Shown piece by piece: positions 17,749 to 26,359 of a DNA stretch of 64,000 bases; the first letter of the stretch is position 1, and every line of letters starts with the position of its first letter. The stretch comes from Caldilineaceae bacterium. GTDB taxonomy: Bacteria; Chloroflexota; Anaerolineae; Caldilineales; Caldilineaceae. The translations under genes and the position numbers were made by a program. The notes under the pieces were generated by a model, which ran no database searches, was not told the DNA's origin, and worked only from the letters and a program-made list of their open reading frames with translations. The stretch spans positions 62,001 to 126,000 of the forward strand of contig JADLDO010000032.1 of NCBI GenBank assembly GCA_020846635.1. Direction: 5' to 3'.

Positions 17749-18894
17749 TTACAGCCCCATCATCCGCGCCGCGATGTTGCGTTGAATGTCCGATGTCCCG
17801 GAGTAGATCATGCCGCCAACCGCATCGCGCAAGTCTCGTTCTATGCCAAACTCGGTCATGTAGCCATAGCCGCCATGCACCTTGATGGCGTCGAGGCCGG
17901 ATTGCACAAAACATTCGCTTAGATAGAGCTTGACCAGGGCGGCTTCCATCGTGGCTGGTTTGCCTGCCATCTTGAGCCACGCTACTTTGTAGAGTAATAG
18001 GCGTGCCGTTTCGAGGCGCAGCTTCATATCGACGATGCGGTTGGCAACTGACTGGAACTTGCTGATCGATTGGCCGAACTGCTTGCGTTCGCGTGCATAG
18101 GTCACGCATGTGTCCAGTTGTCGCTCCATCGCACCCAAATGGCTGGCGAGGATACAACTGCGCTCCCACTCCATCGAGCTATTGAAGATTTTGGCCCCGA
18201 TCCCTTCCGGCCCTAAGCGGTTTTCGGCGGGGATGAAACAGTCCTGAAAGATTAACTCGGCCATTGGCGACGTTCGCAGCCCCATCTTGTCGATGTCGCG
18301 GCTGATGGTGAAGCCCGGTGTCTCCTGATCGACCAAAAAGGCTGTGACGCCCCACATGCCTTTGGCTGGATCGACCGTGGCAAAGACCAACGCCATGTCG
18401 GCAATGGGGGCATTGGTGACAAATGTTTTGGTGCCACTGAGGATGTATCCCCCTCGGCATCGTTCGGCATGGGTATGTAAGCTGTAAGCATCAGAACCTG
18501 AGTCCGGCTCTGACATGCCATGTGCGCCGATCATGTAGCCACTGCACATGGCGGGCAGATATTTCTGCTTTTGTTCTTCTGTGCCAAAGGTCAGGATCGG
18601 CATCTGGACGCTTAACAACTGGGCGTTGATGGCAAAGATCAGCCCGTTGTCACGACAGCCATAGCCAAGCCCCTCCATAATGAGCATGGTTGTGAGAATG
18701 TCCGCGCCACTGCCACCATATTCTTCTGGAATCGGCAGCCCTTGAATTCCGAACTGGGCACACTTTTTCCAGTTTTCAAGGCAAAGTTCACCCTGTCGAT
18801 CGCGATCGATCAAGCCATCATTCAATTCGCGTGTCGCAAATTCAATGACAGCACGTTTATAGGCAAGTTGTTCGTCTGTCCAGGAAAAATCCAT
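17749..18894 (-). CDS. Probable L-prolyl-carrier-protein dehydrogenase (PltE/PigA-like acyl-CoA dehydrogenase)
   Basis: A 381-residue flavoprotein of the acyl-CoA dehydrogenase family. The segments CRDNGLIFAINAQL, GGYILSGTKTFVTNAPIAD, SMEWERSCI and FQSVANRIVDMKLRLE closely match recalled PigA sequence. The C-terminal site reads YSGT (residues 364-367) instead of the YEGT that carries the catalytic Glu in medium-chain acyl-CoA dehydrogenases. E244 in MEWER is the likely base instead, as in isovaleryl-CoA and prolyl-carrier dehydrogenases. The expected reaction is oxidation of prolyl-S-carrier to pyrrolyl-2-carboxyl-S-carrier. The ATG at 18894 starts MDFSWTDEQ, the family start; a TTG further upstream is rejected. 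It is the first gene of the cassette on this strand. Confidence 0.87.
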   Translation of the reverse strand: MDFSWTDEQLAYKRAVIEFATRELNDGLIDRDRQGELCLENWKKCAQFGIQGLPIPEEYGGSGADILTTMLIMEGLGYGCRDNGLIFAINAQLLSVQMPILTFGTEEQKQKYLPAMCSGYMIGAHGMSEPDSGSDAYSLHTHAERCRGGYILSGTKTFVTNAPIADMALVFATVDPAKGMWGVTAFLVDQETPGFTISRDIDKMGLRTSPMAELIFQDCFIPAENRLGPEGIGAKIFNSSMEWERSCILASHLGAMERQLDTCVTYARERKQFGQSISKFQSVANRIVDMKLRLETARLLLYKVAWLKMAGKPATMEAALVKLYLSECFVQSGLDAIKVHGGYGYMTEFGIERDLRDAVGGMIYSGTSDIQRNIAARMMGL

Positions 18895-18968
18895 TGGATT
18901 TAGCCCCCCGGCAATATTTTCATGAGAGATAACCGCATTGATACGCAAACTGGGAACGACAAGATAGG

Positions 18969-20213
18969 CTAGAAAGCAATTTCCGGTTTACGGCGATTGC
19001 CAAAACTGCGCGTCGCTCTGGGGAGTGTCGTTAGATGATTCTCAAGTCGTATCGCAGCGTCCTCCCAACTCCAATTTCGTTCGACCTGCTGGCGTCCATT
19101 CCGTCCAAGCCTGGCTGCCAGGGCTGGATTGCTCAACAACTGTTGAACGGCTGCCCCAAATTTATGGGGATCGCGCTCGGTCAACAGTCCAGTCTTGCCA
19201 TGTGTAACCGTCTCGCGAACACCCCCTTCGGCAACGGCCACAATTGGGGTTCCACAGGCCATCGATTCCAGCGCAACGAGGCCGAAGGGCTCGCGTACGG
19301 GAGCATAGAGCGTGATCTGGGCGCGGTTGTAGAGGTCTACCAGGAATTCATCGCTGATATTGTCCTCAAGGCATAGATCGACGCCGCAGCTCGCCGCCAT
19401 CCCTGTCAGATAGGTGCGCTCCGCCGGATCCTGGAAGTTACTGGCGATGACAAGAGGTGGCCTTTCGCCTGCCGGGATCGTGGCGAGCGCACTGATGAGA
19501 AAGTCAAAGCCCTTGAGCGGCGTCAGCGACCCTACAGACAGGACGAAATCTTCACGCTCTCTGCGGCGCGGCTGAAACCAGGTTGCGTCCACGCCCAAGT
19601 AACTCACATGGGCATCAACCCCATAGATGCGGTATATCTCTTTGCGGGTGTATTCGGAGTTGACCAACACGCGGTCGGCGCTCTGAATGTTGCCCCGATC
19701 CATGTAGCTGAGAATACCGAAATAGAGCGGCGGCAGCGGGTCTACCAGATCAATCGCCGCGCGCAGACCAGCATGAACTTCATAGGGCCGCACTGGCATC
19801 GTTTCGTACAAGTGCCGCAGTGACTCCGGGCAGTAGTAGACCTTCGGAACGGCCTGGATGTGCTGCAAGATGGAGGGCGCTTTTTCATATTGGCAGGGAT
19901 GGACAAAGACCAGGTCGTAACCTTCCTGTTCGATCTCCTCTGCAATGGTTTTGGATAGCTGGCGCAGGCGTAGTAAGTCCCCCAGGCGTAAAGCCTGATT
20001 GATGCGGCCCCAGGGCGAGGACAACAGCGCTGCGGGGCTAAAGGTATAGACCCTATGCTGCGCCGCGAAGGGGCGAATGTCGGCAAAGTCATGCGATGCA
20101 GACGTGAGTGTGTAGACATCCATGTGGTGCGTCATTGCCAACTGGCGCATCAACTCGTGCAGTGCCCGCTTAGCGCCGCCCGAAGGCAGGTTGTGATAAA
20201 TGGCTATCTTCAT
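18969..20213 (-). CDS. Glycosyltransferase family 4
   Basis: A 414-residue GT-B enzyme. It begins MKIAIYHNLPSGGAKRALHE, with the GGAKR acceptor-side loop. The C-terminal donor-binding half has LSVGSLTPLKGFDFLISAL and EPFGLVALESMACGTPIVA, containing the E-x7-E motif of retaining GT4 enzymes. The longest possible reading adds 75 residues without family similarity that run into the next gene's territory, so the ATG at 20213 is used. It is the most downstream of a run of four glycosyltransferases (18969-23646) just upstream of the dehydrogenase gene. Confidence 0.88.
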   Translation of the reverse strand: MKIAIYHNLPSGGAKRALHELMRQLAMTHHMDVYTLTSASHDFADIRPFAAQHRVYTFSPAALLSSPWGRINQALRLGDLLRLRQLSKTIAEEIEQEGYDLVFVHPCQYEKAPSILQHIQAVPKVYYCPESLRHLYETMPVRPYEVHAGLRAAIDLVDPLPPLYFGILSYMDRGNIQSADRVLVNSEYTRKEIYRIYGVDAHVSYLGVDATWFQPRRREREDFVLSVGSLTPLKGFDFLISALATIPAGERPPLVIASNFQDPAERTYLTGMAASCGVDLCLEDNISDEFLVDLYNRAQITLYAPVREPFGLVALESMACGTPIVAVAEGGVRETVTHGKTGLLTERDPHKFGAAVQQLLSNPALAARLGRNGRQQVERNWSWEDAAIRLENHLTTLPRATRSFGNRRKPEIAF

Positions 20214-20275
20214 CGATCCATCACCCATTCTCGACTGTTGAACTGGCTGAGTACCACGATAGGGACTGCGTAGTG

Positions 20276-21376
20276 CTAGGCAAGCTTGCCAAATGGTGAA
20301 CTGTGCGAGACGTCGGGGGTGAGCCATTGTTTGAGATTGATAGCCGACTTGCATAGGTTCGGGCTGATTCGGTGCAATGTGTACAGCAAGTTTGTGTGAG
20401 GATTCAGGGGGCTCAAGGCGCGCGCCTGTGTGAGCCACTTGGCGATATAGCGCCGCTCTATTGCCGTCTGTGTACTGGATTCGCCCAGGTTTTTGCTTGC
20501 CATCAGGCGCAGCAGCCGGGCGCGCTGCTGCTTAGGCAGGCTTGTGAACTCAGGCCAACCGCTGATCTCATCTTGAAGCGGGTAGAAGCCCCGGCGCAGA
20601 TTGACCAGCAGATCATAAAAGACTGCCACGCGCGTTTGCGGCGCGCAGTTGGAGAAGTTCTGAAGTTTGATCGCCTTTTGGCGGCATTGTGCGAGCGAAT
20701 CGGCGCGCTTATGCAGCGTGGTACGAAGCGTAATGTTCGTCTGGTGAACGCGATAGAGGCAGGTGCGTTGGTCGAGATAGCCAAAGCGGGTAGCCTCTGC
20801 ACAGCGGGTGAAGAAATCCCAATCCGGGCCGATGACAATAGCAGGGTCGAAGCGCAGTTGGCGTTGTGCAATGGCCTCTTGGCGCAGAACGACACAGGTC
20901 GGTGGGCCAAAAACATCCGATGCCAGGACAAGTTCTTCAAAGAGCCACCCCTGGAAGGGGCCACGGCGCTGGCTGGAAAGGAGTTCTGTGGGGCTCCCCT
21001 CGGAGTCGCAGTAATGACCGTCGGTATAGACGCCGTCAACGCTTGGCGTGTGTTGCAGATAGGCAACCGTGGCCGCGAGATGGTGGGGCAGGAATAAATC
21101 ATCTGCATCCAGAAAAGCCACAAACTCCCCTCGCGCCAGCTCCAGCGCGCGGTTGCGCGCCACCGATTCGCCGCCATTGGCCTGGTGAACCAGCCGGATG
21201 CGCGGGTCAACATAGGCGGCTGCGATCTCTGCCGTTTGGTCTGTAGAGCCATCATTGACGATGATGAGTTCCCAGGCCGCGTAGCGTTGGGCCAGCACGC
21301 TTTCGATGGCCTGCCCGATGTACGGCGCTGCGTTATAGGCGGGCATCATCACCGTGACCAAGCCAGGTTGTGTCAT
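20276..21376 (-). CDS. Glycosyltransferase family 2
   Basis: A 366-residue GT-A enzyme. VTVMMPAYNAAPYIGQAIES, IIVNDGSTDQTAEIA, RNRALELARGEFVAFLDADD (metal DxD) and IGPDWDFFTRCAE cover the family landmarks. The C-terminal third is alpha-helical with no named domain. It transfers a sugar with inversion at the cytoplasmic face. It sits 3 bases after the next GT4 gene, so the two are surely co-transcribed. Confidence 0.88.
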   Translation of the reverse strand: MTQPGLVTVMMPAYNAAPYIGQAIESVLAQRYAAWELIIVNDGSTDQTAEIAAAYVDPRIRLVHQANGGESVARNRALELARGEFVAFLDADDLFLPHHLAATVAYLQHTPSVDGVYTDGHYCDSEGSPTELLSSQRRGPFQGWLFEELVLASDVFGPPTCVVLRQEAIAQRQLRFDPAIVIGPDWDFFTRCAEATRFGYLDQRTCLYRVHQTNITLRTTLHKRADSLAQCRQKAIKLQNFSNCAPQTRVAVFYDLLVNLRRGFYPLQDEISGWPEFTSLPKQQRARLLRLMASKNLGESSTQTAIERRYIAKWLTQARALSPLNPHTNLLYTLHRISPNLCKSAINLKQWLTPDVSHSSPFGKLA

Positions 21377-21379
21377 CGT

Positions 21380-22627
21380 CTACGCTTCCCGAACCAGCGT
21401 GCTAAACAACGTTTCTAACCGCTCAACCGTGTGCTGCCAGCCATGCAATTGCTCGGCTTCGATGCGGGCATTCTGGCCCATGCGCCGGCGCAGTTCACAA
21501 TCGCCCGTCAGCCGGACAATGGCTTCTGTCAGGGCTGCCTCATCGCAGGGGGGCACAATCCAACCGCTGTGACCGTGGCGCAGGGTGGCAGGTTGGTTGT
21601 CCCTGCCCGATGCAATGGTCGCAAGCCCCGCGGCCTTGTAATCAAGCACTTTCAGACCCGAAAATTCTGCCCAATTGCAGTAGGGCGACAGCCCGATATC
21701 GGCATCTGCCAGATAGGGCGCGTATGCTGTGGTGGGCAGCTGGCCCTTAAAGCTGACACATTCTGCAAGCCCCAACGCTGAACTCAGTTGGCGAGCTTCG
21801 TCCATCCCGGAACCGGCTCCGATCAGAATCACGCGCGCTTTGGCCCCTTGTGCATAGGCCTGGGCCAGCGCACGCAGAAAAACCGGTATGCCATGCCAGG
21901 GATAGAAGCCGCCGACATAGACCAAAACGGGAATCTGCTTTGGGTCGTCGTTTGCTTGAAACGAGCGCAATTGCTCCCGTTGCAGCATTTCGGTCAGAAC
22001 TGTGCCGTTTTCAATCGTCGTAACCTTGACAGGGTCCAACCCCCAGCGTTGGATGCAAGCCGCGCGCCAGCCGTCGCCAGAGGCCACAATGTGTGCTGCG
22101 CTGTGCGTGGCACGTTTCATGATGGCGAGCGAGAGGCGGCGCTGTAGCCCCTGCGGCTCCTGCCCTTTGGCGGCGAGGTCTGCGAGCGGGTCGCCGTTGT
22201 CTTCCAGCACAATGGGGAGGCGCAGCCAGCGGGCGGCTAACACGCCACCATAGCTCATCCAACTCCGGCGCTCCAAGAGCAGGTCATAGCCCTCTAGCTC
22301 CTGGCAGCAGGCGAGGGCAAAGCGAACGCTTTCAAAGAATCCCGCATAGGGCAGTTTCAATTCGCTTTGCAGGCGGCGGATCGCACGTTCAAGCAGGCGC
22401 AGCGCGCCTCTGTCGATGCGCGGGACCGGGACAGGCTCAAAGGTGATCAGGTCATCCGATTTCCAGATCGTCTCCTGGAGGCGAACGAGTACCCGAACTT
22501 GATGCCCGCGGCATCTTAAGTGCTCGATCACATGGCGGACATGGTTGGCTGGGCCATCGAATGGAGCCTGGCGAATGTCAACGCCCAATTGCATCAAATA
22601 GCCGATTTTCATCGTACTGTGTTTCAT
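21380..22627 (-). CDS. Glycosyltransferase family 4
   Basis: A 415-residue GT-B glycosyltransferase with an N-terminal GPANHVRHVIEHLRCRGHQV loop region, VYVGGFYPWHGIPVFLRAL in the donor half and a C-terminal YKAAGLATIAS turn. The ATG at 22627 overlaps the stop of the preceding gene as ATGA, which supports translational coupling. A second in-frame ATG lies 15 bases further in, because the start region itself is a short tandem duplication (22607-22617 and 22622-22632). Confidence 0.86.
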   Translation of the reverse strand: MKHSTMKIGYLMQLGVDIRQAPFDGPANHVRHVIEHLRCRGHQVRVLVRLQETIWKSDDLITFEPVPVPRIDRGALRLLERAIRRLQSELKLPYAGFFESVRFALACCQELEGYDLLLERRSWMSYGGVLAARWLRLPIVLEDNGDPLADLAAKGQEPQGLQRRLSLAIMKRATHSAAHIVASGDGWRAACIQRWGLDPVKVTTIENGTVLTEMLQREQLRSFQANDDPKQIPVLVYVGGFYPWHGIPVFLRALAQAYAQGAKARVILIGAGSGMDEARQLSSALGLAECVSFKGQLPTTAYAPYLADADIGLSPYCNWAEFSGLKVLDYKAAGLATIASGRDNQPATLRHGHSGWIVPPCDEAALTEAIVRLTGDCELRRRMGQNARIEAEQLHGWQHTVERLETLFSTLVREA

Positions 22628-23646
22628 CGTACGGAATATGCGCCATTCCGAGCAGGCACGCCGGCGGCAACTTCTTCGATCAACTGCTGGATCTGGAGCT
22701 TGGTCTTATCGACGTTAAATTTGTCACGTACTGTGCAGTAGGCGTTCATCCGCGCGAGTTTTCTCTCCGTCTCGGTCAGCCCGGCAAAGGCCAGAATCTT
22801 CTCTTGGAGTTCACTGGATGTGAAAAAGAGATTCGAAGCGGGCAGCAGCTCGTCCGCGCCTTCCCAATGATGCGAGAGACAGTGACAGCCGGAGGCCATT
22901 GCTTCGATTGGGGTCACTTGCAGCCCCTCGGAGTAGCTGTTTGAAACGAGAATGTCAACATGGGGATACCACGCTTCCGGTTTTGCCACATGACCGTAAT
23001 AGGTGACTTTGGAGCCGATGCGAAGACGCTTCACCAGGCTATGAATCGCCGTGTGGTACTCCTCAAACCCTGCTGCCTTGCCGCCACCGATGTGCAGATG
23101 GAGGTTGGGCGCAACTTTGAGCAGTTCATAGAAGGTCAAGACAAGGTCATAGACCCGTTTTCTGGGCTTGAGATGGCTCAGAATGCCGATGTCACCTTTG
23201 AACGGCCTGGAATGGAAGCGAAACCGCTCTAGCGATACTGCTTCAGGGATGACCACGATTTTATCTTTTTGCTCAGGGAAGCGAGCCAAGAACTCCTGCC
23301 GTTTCATCTCGCTGACCAGGATGATCTTGTCAACCGCGTGCCAGTTAATCTTGTTTGCCCATTGATAGAGCTCATAGCGATGCAAGCGGGTGACAATGCC
23401 ACAACTCTTTGGCAGATGGGTTGCCGTTGCCAGCAAGCCACTGGCCCACTCAAAAAAGAGCACGTCGTTGTGGCGCATGAATTCGAGCATGTTGCGGTGA
23501 TGCAAAACTCCATTCACCCGGCTGTTAAAGACGGGCAGCGATGCTGTCCTGCGCTTAAAGAGGGTGGTCTGGTGTTGCTCGGATAGGTGTGCATAGATCT
23601 CATGGAAGAAGTCCCATGTATCTTCGATGGCGACGCCGATTCGCAT
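22624..23646 (-). CDS. Glycosyltransferase family 4
   Basis: A 340-residue GT-B protein. The N-terminal half is short (MRIGVAIEDTWDFFHEIYAH). The donor half has VVIPEAVSLERF, GDIGILSHLKPRKRVYDLV and EGLQVTPIEAMASGCHCLSH with a GT4-like E-x7-E region. It is ATGA-coupled to the following GT4 gene. The acceptor and sugar cannot be named. Confidence 0.84.
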   Translation of the reverse strand: MRIGVAIEDTWDFFHEIYAHLSEQHQTTLFKRRTASLPVFNSRVNGVLHHRNMLEFMRHNDVLFFEWASGLLATATHLPKSCGIVTRLHRYELYQWANKINWHAVDKIILVSEMKRQEFLARFPEQKDKIVVIPEAVSLERFRFHSRPFKGDIGILSHLKPRKRVYDLVLTFYELLKVAPNLHLHIGGGKAAGFEEYHTAIHSLVKRLRIGSKVTYYGHVAKPEAWYPHVDILVSNSYSEGLQVTPIEAMASGCHCLSHHWEGADELLPASNLFFTSSELQEKILAFAGLTETERKLARMNAYCTVRDKFNVDKTKLQIQQLIEEVAAGVPARNGAYSVR

Positions 23647-23673
23647 AAGTACACTCGCCTTTTTCGCTTCTGA

Positions 23674-24414
23674 TTAACTGCCTGCATCGTCAAACATGGG
23701 CTCGTAGAGCGTACCGCTCCAACGGGCGCGCAGTTCGTCAAGGTTCAAGATCACCTGAGAGAGGTCGTCTGGCGTATGTTTGTAGGTGCGACCCTGTACC
23801 GGCATAGGTTTGACGCCCAGGAAGGCGAATACCTGTTTCAGAAATGCCTCTTCATCTTGCAACAGATCTTCATACCAGAGCCGCAGTGTGGGCAGCGAGA
23901 GCGCATCTACATAGCTTTCAAGCTCGTGATCCCACTGTTCGCGCTGCTGGAGAAGTTCGCCAAACTGCTGGGGATCAACCGTGAAGGCGGGCATGCGGTT
24001 GGCTTCGTCCAGCAGATTCCAGGCCCCCGTCTTTTTCCAAAGGTTGTGGGCGTTGAGGGTAGAGACGACTCCCTTTACACTGTTGCGCCGTTGCAGGCTG
24101 AGGACCTTGCATTGTTTGCGACGGAGCAAATTCGCAAACCCATCTGGATCAAGGATATCGGTCAATTTGGTTTTGAAGCCTCGCGCCCGCTCTTGCCCCA
24201 GGAAGGGCGCTGTCAAGAAATCGTCCGCCCAGGCCAGTTGTTCTGCGGCGCTTTTGGAATTCTGTTTGAGGACCGCAAACTCCTCGCGCAGCGACAAAAT
24301 TTGGGGATGTGCCCCCAGCGCGCTCGCCAGATAGGTGCTGCCGGCACGCTCTACGAACAAGATCACATAGGGCTGCACTTGAAAGTTGAAGTAGCGCAGT
24401 TTTCGCATGGGCAT
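23674..24414 (-). CDS. Sulfotransferase (Stf0-like)
   Basis: A 246-residue P-loop sulfotransferase. VILFVERAGSTYLASAL near residue 20 is the PAPS 5'-phosphosulfate loop, and LSLQRRNSVKGVVSTLNAH holds the 3'-phosphate-binding Arg and Ser. Such enzymes move sulfate from PAPS to sugar hydroxyls in the cytoplasm. The ATG at 24414 has AAGGG upstream; a longer GTG reading overlaps the neighbour and is rejected. With the second sulfotransferase at 34057 it suggests that the glycan is sulfated. Confidence 0.8.
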   Translation of the reverse strand: MPMRKLRYFNFQVQPYVILFVERAGSTYLASALGAHPQILSLREEFAVLKQNSKSAAEQLAWADDFLTAPFLGQERARGFKTKLTDILDPDGFANLLRRKQCKVLSLQRRNSVKGVVSTLNAHNLWKKTGAWNLLDEANRMPAFTVDPQQFGELLQQREQWDHELESYVDALSLPTLRLWYEDLLQDEEAFLKQVFAFLGVKPMPVQGRTYKHTPDDLSQVILNLDELRARWSGTLYEPMFDDAGS

Positions 24415-24491
24415 CCGTCCCTTTTCACCGTATCCGTTTGCTATCAATTTGCTATCAGTTTTGCTTGTCGGGTTTGACTGATCGAGTTTGG

Positions 24492-26357
24492 CTAATCGAG
24501 AAATTGTCGATGCCACAGTTCAAGGCTCACCATTGCCCCCAGCTTCACGGCGTGGTTAGCGCCCGCCATCTGCTCTGCCACCAACTGGCGAACATGGTTG
24601 GGGGCAAAGTAGCCACGCTCTAAGGTTTGTTTGCCCAGCAGGACATGTTCCAGCCACTCACGCAGATAGGTGCGAAACCAGAGATCATAGTTGGCATAGG
24701 AACGTTTGGGAATAAAAGGCGTGTTGCGGAGCCCCATACGGTTCAAATGCCAGGCCAACAAGCGCTGTGAACGAATCAGCACATCGCGTGCACAAGAGGT
24801 TAGCGGCAAGCCATTCTCGGTAATCGGAATCTGCGCCAGCTTTTTATACTGGTCGGTCAATACTTTCTTCATCAGGTAGCGTTCAAAGCGGAAACCGGGC
24901 GGTAGCTGTGTCGAAAACTCGATCACGTCATTGTCTGCATAGGGGATGCGTACCATCATCTGGCTGCGCATGAGTTCGATTCCGTTCCAGGTCATGCGTG
25001 GAATGCGCTGGCGCAGATCGAAATAGATGCGTTGATCCGCCACCTGTTTCGCCTGTGATGCCGTCATCCCGTGACTGTAGCTCTCCATGACGGCCCCGTT
25101 GACCTGTTGTTGAAACGCATCCGTAAAGAGAGCGACTTGCTCCTCTGGCGTGAACAAGAGCACGCCGCGGTCATAATGGGTGCGGAGGTGGAAAGCGGGC
25201 TGCTCAGCGTGATCATAGTCTGCCCAGAAATGGCGTGTGAGCGCCGTCCCCATCATGGCATCGCCCATCACACCTTTGTAGATGACCCTGGCATAGTTCG
25301 CTTCCTGGGTCAGAGCGGCGAGGGAATGATAGTGTACGCAGTTGCTTCCATTCGTGAGCCGCACACCTTTGGCTGCATGGGTCAATAGGTAATCTGGTTG
25401 TAACTCAACGAAGTGATGTGCTGTGCCGATTTCATGGGCCACGTCTTTGGCAAAGCGGGCATCGTCACAGTTGGGAATGCCCCAAGTAAAGGTGTGCAGC
25501 GGCTCGACCAATGGGCCGTCGCGCATGACGGCTGCGAGCACGCGTGAGTCGAGCCCCCCGCTCAACATCATCCCCGCCGGCAGCGCATCTCCCGGCTGCT
25601 TCTTGACAGACTGGCGTTTGACAGCTTTGTGCAGATGGTGCAAGAACGCGTCTACATAGTCCTGTTCACTGTGTAACTCGGCGTAGTCGGGATATTTCAA
25701 CGTCCAGTAGGTGCGTATCTGCACAACGTCTTCGATATATACCAGGAGCGACGCCGGCGGCATGAGGTGTACGGCGTCAAGCCACGTACGTTCACCTAAA
25801 ATGTGGTCAAAGGTAAGCGCCTGGGCAATGGCGACCCGGTCAACCGTCCTATCCAGCTCCGAATCGGCCAAGAGCGCATGCACATTGGGTGCAAAGAGCA
25901 GCCTTTGGCGATGATGAGCGTAGTAGAGTGGGTATGAACTCATCCTGTCGGTGGCAATGACCAGCTTGTGCGCGCGGCTCTCCCAAAACGCCACCACAAA
26001 CGAGCCATTCAACAGCGCTGCAAATTCTTCACCGACTTCTTCATAGAGATGGAGCAAAAACTCCGCATCGTTATCTGCTGTGAAGCGGTGTCCCTGGCGA
26101 ATCAGCCCTTCCTTGAGCGCGGCATAGTCGTACAGCTCGCCTTCCATGACCACACAAATCGTTTGGTCTTCGTTCCAAATCGGCTGTGGTTCGGAGTTAA
26201 TGAACCCTAGCCCAACTCTGCCCAGGCTACAGCCCTGTTCTGTGTGCTGTTCGACTTGATACCACGCTTCATGTTTAACGGCTTGTGCTATTTTTTTGCA
26301 TAACTGGTGGCTAAGATCTGCGTCGATGTTACCTGCGATACCAATGATGCCAGGCAT
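24492..26357 (-). CDS. Asparagine-synthetase-like amidotransferase lacking the glutaminase Cys
   Basis: A 621-residue AsnB-family protein. The N-terminal Ntn glutaminase fold is present (GIIGIAGN, LGFINSEPQPI, GELYDYAALKEGL), but the residue after the initiator Met is Pro, not the catalytic Cys, so glutamine hydrolysis should be lost. The synthetase half keeps the ATP PP-loop MLSGGLDSRVLAAVM. It may use free ammonia or amidate or amide-link another acceptor, such as a uronic acid carboxyl group. AsnB-like proteins are frequent in polysaccharide loci. The ATG at 26357 has a GAGGTGG ribosome site and directly follows the GT2 stop. A 24-codon longer reading is not favoured. Confidence 0.82.
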   Translation of the reverse strand: MPGIIGIAGNIDADLSHQLCKKIAQAVKHEAWYQVEQHTEQGCSLGRVGLGFINSEPQPIWNEDQTICVVMEGELYDYAALKEGLIRQGHRFTADNDAEFLLHLYEEVGEEFAALLNGSFVVAFWESRAHKLVIATDRMSSYPLYYAHHRQRLLFAPNVHALLADSELDRTVDRVAIAQALTFDHILGERTWLDAVHLMPPASLLVYIEDVVQIRTYWTLKYPDYAELHSEQDYVDAFLHHLHKAVKRQSVKKQPGDALPAGMMLSGGLDSRVLAAVMRDGPLVEPLHTFTWGIPNCDDARFAKDVAHEIGTAHHFVELQPDYLLTHAAKGVRLTNGSNCVHYHSLAALTQEANYARVIYKGVMGDAMMGTALTRHFWADYDHAEQPAFHLRTHYDRGVLLFTPEEQVALFTDAFQQQVNGAVMESYSHGMTASQAKQVADQRIYFDLRQRIPRMTWNGIELMRSQMMVRIPYADNDVIEFSTQLPPGFRFERYLMKKVLTDQYKKLAQIPITENGLPLTSCARDVLIRSQRLLAWHLNRMGLRNTPFIPKRSYANYDLWFRTYLREWLEHVLLGKQTLERGYFAPNHVRQLVAEQMAGANHAVKLGAMVSLELWHRQFLD

Positions 26358-26359
26358 GG

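Noticed and set aside
17749-18894. Fatty acyl-CoA dehydrogenase of beta-oxidation
   Set aside because: The usual catalytic Glu site is YSGT, and the sequence matches prolyl-carrier dehydrogenases. The neighbouring genes are carrier and halogenase genes, not beta-oxidation genes.
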